Shown here: positions 34,736 to 44,357 of the stretch, in pieces | Layout of the letters: every line of letters starts with the position of its first letter | Numbering within the stretch: the stretch's first letter is position 1 | From: 66-474 sp963771735 | Lineage (GTDB): Bacteria > Pseudomonadota > Gammaproteobacteria > Xanthomonadales > Rhodanobacteraceae | Reading direction: 5' to 3' | DNA: 64,000 nt | Assembly (NCBI GenBank): GCA_963771735.1 | Contig: CAVYUN010000002.1 | Span: forward strand, 1,364,001 to 1,428,000 | Translations under genes and position numbers: made by a program | Notes under the pieces: model-generated | What the model saw: only the letters and a program-made list of their open reading frames with translations | The model's database searches: none | What the model was told of the DNA's origin: nothing

Positions 34736-36562
34736 ATGGACATGCGGGCCGTCATCGTGGCGAAACAACCACAAAATATCAGCATTCTCGAAGCGATTCC
34801 GGGCGCGCGCGCGGCGCTGCGCTGGTGCGGCTGGCTGGGTATCGGCTTGTTGGTGATCGCGGCGGTGTTGCTTGTCGTGCTGGCTGCCACCAACAACCAG
34901 GATATCGGCGGCATCACGATCGTGTGGGTGCTGACGATCGCCGGCTTGCTGGCGCTGCTGGCGGCTGGTGTTCTGATGGTCCTGATGCTGGCGTGCCTGC
35001 GCCGGATGACGGAACTGGCCCAGCTTCTCTGCGATCGCAGCAACGGCCCGGTATTCGTGAAGGACGCCGGGCATCGCTACCGATTTGCCAATGACGAGGC
35101 GGCGGCGCTGGTCGGGCGCCGTCCCGTGGACATCCTGGGCCGGCGTGACAGTGATCTCGAACCCGGCCCGGTCGCGCTCGCCTTCGAGGAAAACGATCGT
35201 GTTTGCCTCGAACGCGATCTGCCGACCTTGTTCCGCGAATCGAAGCCCACGGCCACGGGCGAAAATACATTCCTGGTGGGCAAATATCCCTTGCATGACG
35301 CACGCGGGCATGTCGCCGGGCTTGTGGGGGTCGCGCGCGACATCACCGGCGAGCTCGCATTGCAACGAACCAGCCTCAGGCGTGCCGATGAAACGCGGGT
35401 ATGGTTCGACCTCAATCCGCTGCCGGTGGTCGCGTTTGCCGCTTCGGATCTGCGCATCCTCGACGCCAACCCGGCTGCTTTGCAGTGTTATGGCTATGAT
35501 CGCCAGGACATCACGCAAATGTTCCTGTCGGAGCTGTTCGCGCCGGACGAGGCGGATCGACTCTACGCCTATTTGCGCCGGGCCGGGCGCAACTTGCCGC
35601 CGGGCAGCGTGGCCTGGCGACAACGCCGAGCCAATGGCGAGGTGTTCGAGGCGATCACCGACATGGGCAACTTGCCGCACGACGACGTACCGGCGCATTT
35701 GATGCTGGTGCGCGACATGGCCGCGGAGCAGTCCACGCTCGCTGCCCTGCAGGTGGCCGAGGCTCGTTACGAAGACCTGATCGAGTCGGGTCTGTCGATG
35801 GTATGGATGCACGATCTGGATGGCCGCCTGCTGCGTGTCAATGCTGCGATGGCGGATGCACTCGGTTACGAGCAGGAGAGCATGGTCGGGCGTCCCTTGT
35901 CCGCGTTCGTGGCCGAAGACGGACACGAACACTGGCAGGATTACCTCGACCGCACACGCAGCCTCACGCGTGATGCCGGCTTGCTGCATTTCATGTCCCG
36001 CAACGGCGAGCGACGCGTGTGGCAGTACCAGTTCGTCTGCTATCCCGATGCCGAGCCGGCGCCCTACGTGCTGGGTGCGGCACAGGACGTGACTTTGCGT
36101 CATCGTTACGAGTCGAGGATGCGCGATCAGAACCGCCGCGATCCGCTGACGGGCTGCCGCACCCGCCGCTACCTCGACGCCTTCGCGATGCAGACCACCG
36201 TCGATCAGGTCTGGGGTTGCGTGGTGGCCGACGTCGATTACTTCCGGCAGTTGAACGCAAGTGAAGGGCGCGCGCGCGGCGACGAGGTGTTGCGCGAGCT
36301 GGCGCGCCTGCTTGCCAACCATGCAGGGGCGAATGACGAGGTCGTACGCCTGGGCGGGGACGAGTTCGCAATCGTGATGCCGCAGGCCAGTGCTGACGCG
36401 GTGCGCGAGCTGGCGGGGCGGCTGGCGGTCGCCTCGGACGATGGGATGCCGGCAGTGTTTTCGCTGGGCTGGGCGGTCCGCGAGGCGGGCGAACCGCTGG
36501 AGTCCACCCTGCGGCGTGCCGACAAGGTCCTGCTGCGCAACCGCGCCCGCGAGCACCACTGA
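34736..36562 (+). CDS. Membrane PAS-GGDEF diguanylate cyclase
   Basis: Makes the second messenger c-di-GMP. Two membrane helices (about 30-50 and 58-80) precede three PAS domains (about 105-220, 230-335, 345-460) and a GGDEF domain (470-608). The active site is intact: DVDYF, LGGDEFAIV (GGDEF) and GDEVLRELA. The I-site Arg is replaced (GAND in place of RxxD), so product inhibition at that site is unlikely. ATG 34736 gives 608 residues; ATG 34742 is equally possible. No EAL domain follows. Confidence 0.92.
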   Translation: MDMRAVIVAKQPQNISILEAIPGARAALRWCGWLGIGLLVIAAVLLVVLAATNNQDIGGITIVWVLTIAGLLALLAAGVLMVLMLACLRRMTELAQLLCDRSNGPVFVKDAGHRYRFANDEAAALVGRRPVDILGRRDSDLEPGPVALAFEENDRVCLERDLPTLFRESKPTATGENTFLVGKYPLHDARGHVAGLVGVARDITGELALQRTSLRRADETRVWFDLNPLPVVAFAASDLRILDANPAALQCYGYDRQDITQMFLSELFAPDEADRLYAYLRRAGRNLPPGSVAWRQRRANGEVFEAITDMGNLPHDDVPAHLMLVRDMAAEQSTLAALQVAEARYEDLIESGLSMVWMHDLDGRLLRVNAAMADALGYEQESMVGRPLSAFVAEDGHEHWQDYLDRTRSLTRDAGLLHFMSRNGERRVWQYQFVCYPDAEPAPYVLGAAQDVTLRHRYESRMRDQNRRDPLTGCRTRRYLDAFAMQTTVDQVWGCVVADVDYFRQLNASEGRARGDEVLRELARLLANHAGANDEVVRLGGDEFAIVMPQASADAVRELAGRLAVASDDGMPAVFSLGWAVREAGEPLESTLRRADKVLLRNRAREHH

Positions 36563-36653
36563 AGCGGGTACTCACGTTGCGCCGCAGCATCGCGGCGCTT
36601 AGCATGTACGGTTTGCCCGCCCGCGTGGATGGGTCTCCAGAATGCAGAGTTCG

Positions 36654-38420
36654 ATGCGCAGCCATTTTTGTGGTCTGATCGGGGCAACCGAGGTGGGTCG
36701 GCAAGTGACCCTTTGTGGCTGGGCGGACGCGCGCCGTGACCACGGCGGCGTGGTATTCATCGACCTGCGCGATCACGAGGGCATCGTGCAGATCGTGGCC
36801 GATCCCGACAACGCCGCGGTCTTCGAGATTGCCTCGAGGGTCGGTTACGAGGATTGCCTGCGCGTGAGCGGCACGGTGCGCGTGCGCAGCAACATCAACG
36901 AGAAGATTCCCACAGGCCGCTTCGAGGTCGTCGCCGACTGCATTGAACTGTTGAACGCCGCGCACGACTTGCCGTTCGCGCTGCACGAGAATCCGAACGA
37001 GGAGATGCGGTTGAAATACCGCTACCTCGACTTGCGCCGGCCCGAAATGCAACAGGTGATGCGCACGCGGATCAAGCTGGTGCAGGCGCTGCGCCGCTGG
37101 CTGGACGCGCGGGGGTTCCAGGACATCGAAACGCCGATCCTCACCAAGGCCACGCCAGAAGGTGCGCGCGACTATCTGGTGCCTTCGCGCGTGCATGCGG
37201 GGCAGTTCTATGCGTTGCCGCAATCGCCGCAGTTGTTCAAGCAGCTCCTGATGATCGCGGGTTTCGATCGCTACTACCAGATTGCACGCTGTTTCCGGGA
37301 CGAGGATCTGCGTGCCGACCGCCAGCCCGAATTCACCCAGCTCGACATGGAATTCGCGTTCGTCGAGGAACGCGACGTGCAGGACACGGTCGAGGCGATG
37401 ATTCGCGACGTCTTCCGCGAGGTCGCCGGCATCGATCTGGCCGATCCGTTTCCGCGCATCACGCATGCGGAAGCGATGCGCCGGTACGGCTCGGACAAAC
37501 CCGACTTGCGTGTCGAATCGGAATTGATTGATGTCGCCGATGCGGTGAAGGGTCTCGACTTCAACGTGTTCGCCGGGCCGGCCAACGATCCGAATGGCCG
37601 TGTGGTCGCGCTGCGGGTGTCGGGCGGCGCCGACCTTTCGCGCAAGCAGCTGGACGACTATGCCGCGCATGTAGCCAAATTCGGCGCGAAGGGGCTGGCT
37701 TGGTTGAAGGTGATCGATGTCGCAAAAGGATTGCAGGGTGTCAATTCGCCGGTCGCGAAGTTTCTGGACGAAGCGACGCTCGAGTCAATTTTGCAGGCCA
37801 CCGCTGCGCGCGATGGTGACGCGCTGTTGTTCGGCGCGGGCAAGTGGCAAACCGTCAGCGAATTCATGGGTGCCCTGCGCCTGAAGGTCGCGCGTGACCG
37901 GGGCCCGGTCGTCGAAGGCTGGAAGCCTCTTTGGGTCACCGATTTCCCGATGTTCGAATACGACGAAGCCGAGCGGCGTCACGTTGCGTTGCACCATCCG
38001 TTCACGGCTCCCAAGGTCGATGATGCGGCTGCGCTTGCCGCCGACCCCATGCACGCGGTCAGCCGCGGCTACGACATGGTGCTGAACGGCGCCGAGATCG
38101 GTGGCGGTTCCATCCGTATCCATCGTCCCGAGATGCAGAGCACGGTATTCCGCCTGCTCGGCATCGACGAGGACGAGGCGCAAGCCAAGTTCGGCTTCCT
38201 GCTGGATGCGCTCAGGTTTGGCGCACCGCCGCACGGAGGCATCGCCTTCGGCATCGATCGGCTGGCGATGCTTGCCAGTGGCACCGATGCAATCCGCGAC
38301 GTGATAGCGTTTCCCAAGACCACCAGCGCGCAGGACCTGATGACCGACGCGCCCAGCCCGATCGACGCGAGGCAACTCGCCGAGCTGCACGTGCAGGTGC
38401 GGGAATCGGAGAAACATTGA
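36654..38420 (+). CDS. aspS: Aspartyl-tRNA synthetase
   Basis: Class II synthetase charging tRNA-Asp. The 588-residue protein has the OB-fold anticodon domain (RSHFCGLIGATEVGRQVTLCGW), motif 2 (FRDEDLRADRQPEFTQLD), the bacterial GAD insertion, and motif 3 (HGGIAFGIDRLAML). ATG 36654 matches the family's usual MR-x-x-x-CG start; ATG 36642 would add four residues. It lies 91 bp after the cyclase gene with no obvious terminator between. Confidence 0.96.
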   Translation: MRSHFCGLIGATEVGRQVTLCGWADARRDHGGVVFIDLRDHEGIVQIVADPDNAAVFEIASRVGYEDCLRVSGTVRVRSNINEKIPTGRFEVVADCIELLNAAHDLPFALHENPNEEMRLKYRYLDLRRPEMQQVMRTRIKLVQALRRWLDARGFQDIETPILTKATPEGARDYLVPSRVHAGQFYALPQSPQLFKQLLMIAGFDRYYQIARCFRDEDLRADRQPEFTQLDMEFAFVEERDVQDTVEAMIRDVFREVAGIDLADPFPRITHAEAMRRYGSDKPDLRVESELIDVADAVKGLDFNVFAGPANDPNGRVVALRVSGGADLSRKQLDDYAAHVAKFGAKGLAWLKVIDVAKGLQGVNSPVAKFLDEATLESILQATAARDGDALLFGAGKWQTVSEFMGALRLKVARDRGPVVEGWKPLWVTDFPMFEYDEAERRHVALHHPFTAPKVDDAAALAADPMHAVSRGYDMVLNGAEIGGGSIRIHRPEMQSTVFRLLGIDEDEAQAKFGFLLDALRFGAPPHGGIAFGIDRLAMLASGTDAIRDVIAFPKTTSAQDLMTDAPSPIDARQLAELHVQVRESEKH

Positions 38421-38427
38421 TTCACTA

Positions 38428-38481
38428 CCCCCTTCCTCCGGAAGGGGGAAGAAAATCCACGCACCCTTCACAAGCGAAGGG
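38428..38481 (+). terminator. Two hairpins between aspS and yebC
   Basis: A perfect 9-bp stem CCCCCTTCC / GGAAGGGGG (38428-38448, loop TCC) is followed by a 6-bp stem CCCTTC / GAAGGG (38464-38481). Neither has a T-tract, so termination or mRNA 3'-end protection after aspS is only plausible. Pyrimidine-rich palindromes of this type recur in Xanthomonadales genomes as intergenic repeats. Confidence 0.4.
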
Positions 38482-38561
38482 AGGGCCGCAATGTCGCGGC
38501 CGTGGCAGGTTGTACGGTGTTTCCCTAGACTTTCAATCTTTCAGCACGAACGGTATCGCTC

Positions 38562-39284
38562 ATGGGACGTGGCCCTTCCATCGCCGGCCGCAAGAACGCG
38601 CAGGACGCGAAACGCGGCCAGATATTCACCAAGCTTGTGCGCGAGATCAGCGTGGCCGCGCGCATGGGCGGCGGTGACCCCGATGGCAATCCACGCCTGC
38701 GCAGCGCGATCGACAAGGCGCTTGCGGCATCGATGCCCAAGGACAACATCGACCGCGCGATCAAGAAGGCCACCGGCGAACTCGAAGGGGTTACCTACGA
38801 GGAGCTGCACTTCGAAGGCTATGCGCCCGGCGGTGTCGCGGTGCTGGTCGAGTGCCTCACCGACAACCGCCAGCGCACCATTTCCGACGTGCGCCACGCC
38901 TTCACCAAATTCGGCGGCAACCTCGGCACCGACGGGTCGGTCGCCTATCTGTTCAACCGGATCGGCGTGTTGTCGTACGAGAAGGGCGCCGACGAGGACA
39001 AGATCACCGATGCCGCGATCGTGGCCGGCGCCGAGGACGTGAAGGTCTGGCCAGATGACGGCCAGATCGACGTGATCACCACGCCGGAGTCGTTCGATGC
39101 GGTGCGCGAGGCGATGAAAGAGGCCGGCCTGAAACCCGACCACGCCGAAGTGACCATGCGCGCGGAACTTGATGTGCCGGTCGCGCCGGATCAGGTCGAG
39201 GCAGTGCAGGATTTGCTCGCGCGCCTCGACGAACTCGACGACGTGCAGGCCGTGCATTCGAACGCGGATATCCCGGCGGATTGA
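38562..39284 (+). CDS. yebC: YebC/PmpR-family transcriptional regulator or translation factor
   Basis: A 240-residue TACO1-family protein, matching end to end (GRGPSIAGRKNAQDAKRGQIF, PKDNIDRAIKKATG, FGGNLGTDGSVAYLF). Members act as DNA-binding regulators or as translation factors that relieve ribosome stalling at proline-rich motifs. Here it precedes ruvC by two bases, the conserved yebC-ruvC-ruvA arrangement, so it is probably co-transcribed with the resolvase genes. Confidence 0.94.
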   Translation: MGRGPSIAGRKNAQDAKRGQIFTKLVREISVAARMGGGDPDGNPRLRSAIDKALAASMPKDNIDRAIKKATGELEGVTYEELHFEGYAPGGVAVLVECLTDNRQRTISDVRHAFTKFGGNLGTDGSVAYLFNRIGVLSYEKGADEDKITDAAIVAGAEDVKVWPDDGQIDVITTPESFDAVREAMKEAGLKPDHAEVTMRAELDVPVAPDQVEAVQDLLARLDELDDVQAVHSNADIPAD

Positions 39285-39286
39285 CG

Positions 39287-39823
39287 GTGATCTCCGCGCA
39301 GCCACTGCGCATCCTCGGCATCGACCCCGGCAGCCAGCGCACCGGCGTCGGTATCATCGAGGCCGATGCCACCGGGAAACTGCGTTGCGTGTTTCGCGCG
39401 ACGCTGCGGGTGGCGGGGGAGGAGACATTTCCGTTGCGCCTGAAACGCATCTACGACGAGCTTGGCGAGATCATCGACGCGCATCGACCGGCCGAGGCGG
39501 CGGTGGAGCGCGTGTTCATGGCCAAGAACGCCGATTCGGCACTGAAGCTCGGCCAGGCGCGCGGCGCCGCGATCTGCGCGGCGGTCGGGCGCGGGCTACC
39601 GGTGAGCGAGTACGCGCCGAACGCGATCAAGCAATCGGTGGTCGGCAAGGGTCATGCCGGCAAGGAGCAGGTACAGCACATGATCGGCATCCTTCTGAAT
39701 CTGCGTGAGCCCGTGCAGGCGGACGCGGCGGACGCGCTGGCCATCGCGATCACGCACGCGCACCTGCGCGCGAGTGAGGCGCGCACGGGCATCGCGTCCG
39801 CGGCCTGGGGACGTCGTCGATGA
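39287..39823 (+). CDS. ruvC: Holliday junction resolvase RuvC
   Basis: Endonuclease that cuts Holliday junctions released by RuvAB. The 178-residue product shows the catalytic acidic residues in GIDPGSQRTG (Asp), AAVERVF (Glu) and DAADALAIA (two Asp). GTG 39287 is taken as the start because it follows the yebC stop by two bases and matches the family length. The stop overlaps ruvA (ATGA). Confidence 0.96.
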   Translation: MISAQPLRILGIDPGSQRTGVGIIEADATGKLRCVFRATLRVAGEETFPLRLKRIYDELGEIIDAHRPAEAAVERVFMAKNADSALKLGQARGAAICAAVGRGLPVSEYAPNAIKQSVVGKGHAGKEQVQHMIGILLNLREPVQADAADALAIAITHAHLRASEARTGIASAAWGRRR

Positions 39824-40410
39824 TAGGAAGACTGCGCGGAATCCTGATCGGCAAGCGCCCGCCATGGGTGCTGGTCGAGGTCGGCGGCGTCGGCTACGAG
39901 CTGGAAGTGCCGATGTCCACGCTATATGACTTGCCCGACCTCGGCAAGGAAGTGGTGCTGCTGACGCATTACGCGCACAAGGAGGACACGGTCGCGTTGT
40001 ACGGGTTCCTGCGCGACGACGAACGCGGCTTGTTCCGCGACTTGCAGAAAGTTTCCGGCATTGGCGCACGCATCGCGCTGGCGGTCCTGTCGGGCGTATC
40101 GACCGCGGAGTTCGCGCGGCTGGTGCAAGCCGGTGACGTGGCGGCGCTGACGCGCATTCCCGGCATCGGCAAGAAGACCGCCGAACGCATCGTGGTGGAA
40201 TTGCGCGACCGGATCGACAATGCGGCCGTGTCAGCGCCTGCGGGCGTTGCATCCGTGCCCCGCGATGCGCGCGGCGAGGCCGAGGCGGCGCTGCAGCAAC
40301 TGGGATACAAGCCCGCGGAGGCGCAGCGGCTTGCAGCGGCCGCCGCCGGTGAAGGCGACGACGCCGAAACGATCATCCGCAAGGCATTGCGCGCGGCATT
40401 GGGACGATGA
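39820..40410 (+). CDS. ruvA: Holliday junction DNA helicase subunit RuvA
   Basis: Tetrameric junction-binding subunit of the RuvAB branch-migration motor. The 196-residue protein has the OB-fold domain I (IGRLRGILIGKRPPWVLVE), two helix-hairpin-helix motifs (VSGIGARIALAVL, IPGIGKKTAERIVVEL), and domain III (ALQQLGYKPAEA). The start overlaps ruvC and the stop overlaps kup by four bases. ruvB is 6 kb away, beyond two kup genes and the sigma operon. Confidence 0.97.
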   Translation: MIGRLRGILIGKRPPWVLVEVGGVGYELEVPMSTLYDLPDLGKEVVLLTHYAHKEDTVALYGFLRDDERGLFRDLQKVSGIGARIALAVLSGVSTAEFARLVQAGDVAALTRIPGIGKKTAERIVVELRDRIDNAAVSAPAGVASVPRDARGEAEAALQQLGYKPAEAQRLAAAAAGEGDDAETIIRKALRAALGR

Positions 40411-42311
40411 CGGACAAGAGCGATACGCAAACCGCTGTTTCCGACCACGGGAAGAAGGCCCTGCACCTGATGGTGATAGGCGCGATCGGCGTCGTGTTCG
40501 GCGACATCGGTACCAGCCCGCTTTACACCCTGCAGGAAGCGTTCAGTGGCGCGCACGGCATGCCGCCGCATCCGTTCAACATCCTCGGCGTGCTGTCGTT
40601 GATCGTGTGGACCCTGGTGATCGTGGTGGCGGTGAAGTACCTCACGCTGATCATGCGGGCCGACAACAAGGGCGAAGGCGGCATCATGGCCATGATGGCG
40701 TTGGCCCAGCGTGCCACACGTGATCACCCGCGCACGCGTCGCTTGGTGGTGCTGGCGGCGGTGCTGGGCGCGGCGCTGTTCTTCGGCGATGGCGTGATCA
40801 CGCCTTCGATATCCGTGCTGTCTGCCGTGGAAGGCCTGGAGGTGGCTGCACCGCAACTCTCGCACTGGATAGTGCCGCTGACGGTGCTGGTGCTGATCGC
40901 GTTGTTCTGGTTCCAGAAGCATGGCACCGGCAAGGTCGGCGGCGTGTTCGGGCCGGTGACTTGCGTCTGGTTCATCTGCCTGGGCTTGATCGGGCTGTAC
41001 AACATCTTCCAGCACCCGGCGATCCTGCGCGCATTGAATCCGTGGTACGCCGTGCAGTTCTTCATGCATCACGGCACCGACAGTTTCCTGGTGCTGGGCG
41101 CTGTGGTGCTGTGCGTGACCGGCGCGGAGGCGTTGTACGCCGACATGGGTCATTTCGGGCGCAACCCGATCCGCATCGCGTGGTATGCGTTCGTGATGCC
41201 GGGGTTGCTGCTCAACTATTTCGGACAAGGCGCGCTGCTGATGCACCACCCGGAAGCGGCCAGCAATCCGTTTTACCTCGCGGTGCCCAAGTGGGGGCTT
41301 TATCCGATGATCGTGCTGGCTACCGCGGCCACGGTGATTGCTTCGCAGGCGGTGATTTCGGGCACCTTCTCGATCACGCGCCAGGCCATCCAGCTGGGCT
41401 TCCTGCCGCGCATGCCGGTGGTGCATACCTCCGAGGCGGAGATTGGCCAGATCTACCTGCCCTGGATCAACCGCATCCTGTTGATCATGGTGGTGCTGGT
41501 GGTGATCGGCTTCAAATCGTCCACCGCGCTGGCCGGCGCCTACGGCATTGCCGTGACCGGCAGCATGACCATCGACACGACGTTGTTCCTGATTGTCGCG
41601 TGGCGGATGTGGAAGTGGAATCCGGGCCTCGTCGCCTTGCTGGGTTTGTTGCTGCTCACGGTCGATCTCTCGTTCTTCGGCGCCAACACCCTGAAGGTCC
41701 TGGATGGCGGATGGTTCCCGCTGGTGCTGGCGCTCGCGGTGTTCGCGATACTTACCACCTGGCGGCGCGGGCGCGACCTGGTGCTGCGGCAACTCAAGCA
41801 CGGCGGCCTCGCGCTGGGACCGTTCATCGCCAACATCACCGAGCATCCGCCGACGCGCGTGGATGGCACCGCAATCTTCCTGGTCAGCGATCCGGATGCC
41901 GTGCCGCACGCGCTGTTGCACAATCTCAAGCACAACAAGGTCCTGCACAAGCGCAACGTGATCCTGACCGCCGAGACGCTGGAAACGCCCTACGCCGATC
42001 CCGAAGAGCGCATCGAAGTCAGCGACCTCGGCCACGATTTTCACCGCGTCCTGCTGCGGTTCGGTTTCGCCGAGGACCCCAACGTGCCGGCGGCGCTGCA
42101 CGCCTGTGCCAAACAGGGCCTCGACATCAACATGATGGATACCACGTTCTTCCTGTCGCGCGAGACCATCGTCGCCACCGATCGGCCCGGCATGGCGCTG
42201 TGGCGCGACAAGCTGTTCGCGTTTCTGGCCCGCAACGCGCTGCCGGCGACGGCATTCTTCAGCATCCCGGGCAATCGCCTGATCGAACTGGGTGCGCAGG
42301 TCGAAATCTGA
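40407..42311 (+). CDS. kup: Potassium uptake protein Kup (copy 1)
   Basis: Proton-coupled K+ importer of the KUP/HAK/KT family. The 634-residue protein has twelve membrane helices and the family signatures GDIGTSPLYTL, MRADNKGEGGIMA, GDGVITPSISVLSAVEG and YADMGHFGRNPI. The cytoplasmic C-terminal domain (from about 455) is complete. It overlaps ruvA by four bases. Copy 2 follows 57 bp downstream and is clearly homologous, so the pair arose by duplication. Confidence 0.95.
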   Translation: MTDKSDTQTAVSDHGKKALHLMVIGAIGVVFGDIGTSPLYTLQEAFSGAHGMPPHPFNILGVLSLIVWTLVIVVAVKYLTLIMRADNKGEGGIMAMMALAQRATRDHPRTRRLVVLAAVLGAALFFGDGVITPSISVLSAVEGLEVAAPQLSHWIVPLTVLVLIALFWFQKHGTGKVGGVFGPVTCVWFICLGLIGLYNIFQHPAILRALNPWYAVQFFMHHGTDSFLVLGAVVLCVTGAEALYADMGHFGRNPIRIAWYAFVMPGLLLNYFGQGALLMHHPEAASNPFYLAVPKWGLYPMIVLATAATVIASQAVISGTFSITRQAIQLGFLPRMPVVHTSEAEIGQIYLPWINRILLIMVVLVVIGFKSSTALAGAYGIAVTGSMTIDTTLFLIVAWRMWKWNPGLVALLGLLLLTVDLSFFGANTLKVLDGGWFPLVLALAVFAILTTWRRGRDLVLRQLKHGGLALGPFIANITEHPPTRVDGTAIFLVSDPDAVPHALLHNLKHNKVLHKRNVILTAETLETPYADPEERIEVSDLGHDFHRVLLRFGFAEDPNVPAALHACAKQGLDINMMDTTFFLSRETIVATDRPGMALWRDKLFAFLARNALPATAFFSIPGNRLIELGAQVEI

Positions 42312-42368
42312 ATTGCCGGTCCAAAGGGTGACTGACATGGTGCGTCGCTACACTGCGCGGCCAGATTG

Positions 42369-44276
42369 ATGATTTCGGGCCAAGCCATGCAAACTGCCGC
42401 GCCGGAGAAACAGGTCTCGCCTTCGCTGCGCGTTCTCGCGTTCGGTGCGCTCGGGGTGGTATTCGGCGACATTGGTACCAGCCCGCTGTACGTGGTGCAG
42501 GAGGTTTTCAGCAGCCAGTATGGCCTGGAGATCAATCGCGCGACGATCCTGGGCGTGTTGTCGCTGGTGTTCTGGGCGCTGCTGATCGTGGTGACACTGA
42601 AGTACGTGATGTTCGTGATGCGCGCCGACAACAAGGGCGAGGGCGGCATCATGGCGCTGCTGGCGCTGGCGCAACGCAGCGTGCACGGGATGCAACGCAT
42701 GCGCTGGCTGGTGGCGGTCGTCGCGATTTTCGGTGCGGCGCTGTTCTACGGTGACGGCGTGATCACACCGGCCATTTCGGTGCTGGGCGCGGTGGAGGGC
42801 ATCAAGGTGGCGACGCCGGCGCTGACCGCATGGACGGTACCCTTGAGCGTGGCCATACTGCTGGGCCTGTTCCTGCTGCAGAAGCACGGCACCGCGCGCG
42901 TCAGCGGGTTGTTTGCGCCGGTGACCTGCGTATGGTTCATTGCCATCGCATTGCTGGGTGTCCGCATGATCCTGCGCGCCCCGCAAGTACTGCTCGCCCT
43001 GAATCCCTATTATGCGATCCGCTTCTTCGAATCCCACGGCATCGCCGCGTTCCTGGCATTGGGCGGCGTGGTCTTGGCGGTGACCGGCACCGAGGCGCTG
43101 TATGCCGACATGGGCCATTTCGGCAGAAATCCCATTCGGGTGGCATGGCTGGGCTTCGTGCTGCCGGCCTTGCTGCTGAACTATTTCGGGCAGGGCGCGC
43201 TGCTGCTGCACGAACCGCGCATTGCCGGCAATCCTTTTTACCTGCTCGTCCCGCATGCCTTGCTGGTCCCGATGATCGTGCTTGCTACCGCCGCCGCATC
43301 AATCGCGGCGCAAGCGGTGATCACGGGGGCATTTTCGATGACGCGCGAGGCGATACAGCTCGGCTATTCGCCGCGCATGCAGGTGGTCCACACCTCCAGC
43401 AGCGTGTCCGGGCAGATCTATGTGCCATGGATCAAGGGCATGTTGCTGGTGTTGGTGATGGTGGTGGTGATCGGCTTCCGCTCATCGGAAAACCTGGGCG
43501 CCGCTTACGGCGTTGCGGTGACCGGCACGATGGTGGTCACCACGCTGCTGGCGTTACTGGTGGCGTGGCGCCTGTGGCACTGGAAATGGTACGCCGTGAT
43601 CGCGCTGGGAATCCCGCTGCTGGTCATCGACTGCGCCTTGTTCGGCGCCAACCTGCTCAAGGTCGAACACGGCGGCTGGTTTCCGCTGGTGCTCGGCCTG
43701 TTGGTATTCACGGTGATGACCACCTGGCGGCGCGGACGCGAACTGGTGTTGCGGCAACTCAAGCACGGCGGTCTGGCGCTGGAGCCGTTCATCGCCAGCA
43801 TTGCCGAGCATCCTCCGATGCGCGTGCCCGGCACTGCCGTGTTCATGACCGCCAACCTGGCCGCCGTGCCGCACGCGCTGCTGCACAGCCTGAAACACTT
43901 CAAGGCACTACATGCGCGCAACGTGCTGCTCAGCGTGGAGACGCTGGAGGAGCCCTACGCCGATCCCGCGGAACGCATCGAGTTGCACGATCTCGGACAT
44001 TCGTTCCATAGCATGATGTTGCGTTTCGGCTTCATGGAGGATCCCGACGTGCCCGCGGCGCTGGCGGATGGCGTCGAACACGGCTTGGTCTTCGACATGA
44101 TGGACACGACGTTCTTCCTGTCGCGCGAAACCGTGGTCGCCACCAAGCGTCCCGGCATGGTCCTATGGCGCGACAAGTTGTTCGCGTTTCTCGCCCGCAA
44201 TGCCTTGCCGGCCACGGCGTTCTTCCACATTCCCGGCAACCGGCTGGTCGAACTGGGCACGCAGGTCGAGATATGA
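42369..44276 (+). CDS. kup: Potassium uptake protein Kup (copy 2)
   Basis: Second KUP-family importer, about 635 residues, with the same signatures (GDIGTSPLYVVQE, MRADNKGEGG, FYGDGVITPAISVLGAVEG). The two copies share most motifs but have diverged strongly in the membrane helices and the linker regions, so the duplication is old. The start is uncertain: ATG 42369 or ATG 42387. The C-terminus repeats the GMVLWRDKLFAFLARNALPAT landmark of copy 1. Confidence 0.94.
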   Translation: MISGQAMQTAAPEKQVSPSLRVLAFGALGVVFGDIGTSPLYVVQEVFSSQYGLEINRATILGVLSLVFWALLIVVTLKYVMFVMRADNKGEGGIMALLALAQRSVHGMQRMRWLVAVVAIFGAALFYGDGVITPAISVLGAVEGIKVATPALTAWTVPLSVAILLGLFLLQKHGTARVSGLFAPVTCVWFIAIALLGVRMILRAPQVLLALNPYYAIRFFESHGIAAFLALGGVVLAVTGTEALYADMGHFGRNPIRVAWLGFVLPALLLNYFGQGALLLHEPRIAGNPFYLLVPHALLVPMIVLATAAASIAAQAVITGAFSMTREAIQLGYSPRMQVVHTSSSVSGQIYVPWIKGMLLVLVMVVVIGFRSSENLGAAYGVAVTGTMVVTTLLALLVAWRLWHWKWYAVIALGIPLLVIDCALFGANLLKVEHGGWFPLVLGLLVFTVMTTWRRGRELVLRQLKHGGLALEPFIASIAEHPPMRVPGTAVFMTANLAAVPHALLHSLKHFKALHARNVLLSVETLEEPYADPAERIELHDLGHSFHSMMLRFGFMEDPDVPAALADGVEHGLVFDMMDTTFFLSRETVVATKRPGMVLWRDKLFAFLARNALPATAFFHIPGNRLVELGTQVEI

Positions 44277-44357
44277 AGTTCGCGCGCCGCACGAGGCGGC
44301 GCGCAGGGAATCGACGGGTTGATTCGCTGGTCTTGCTCCGACTGCGGTAGCCGCATA

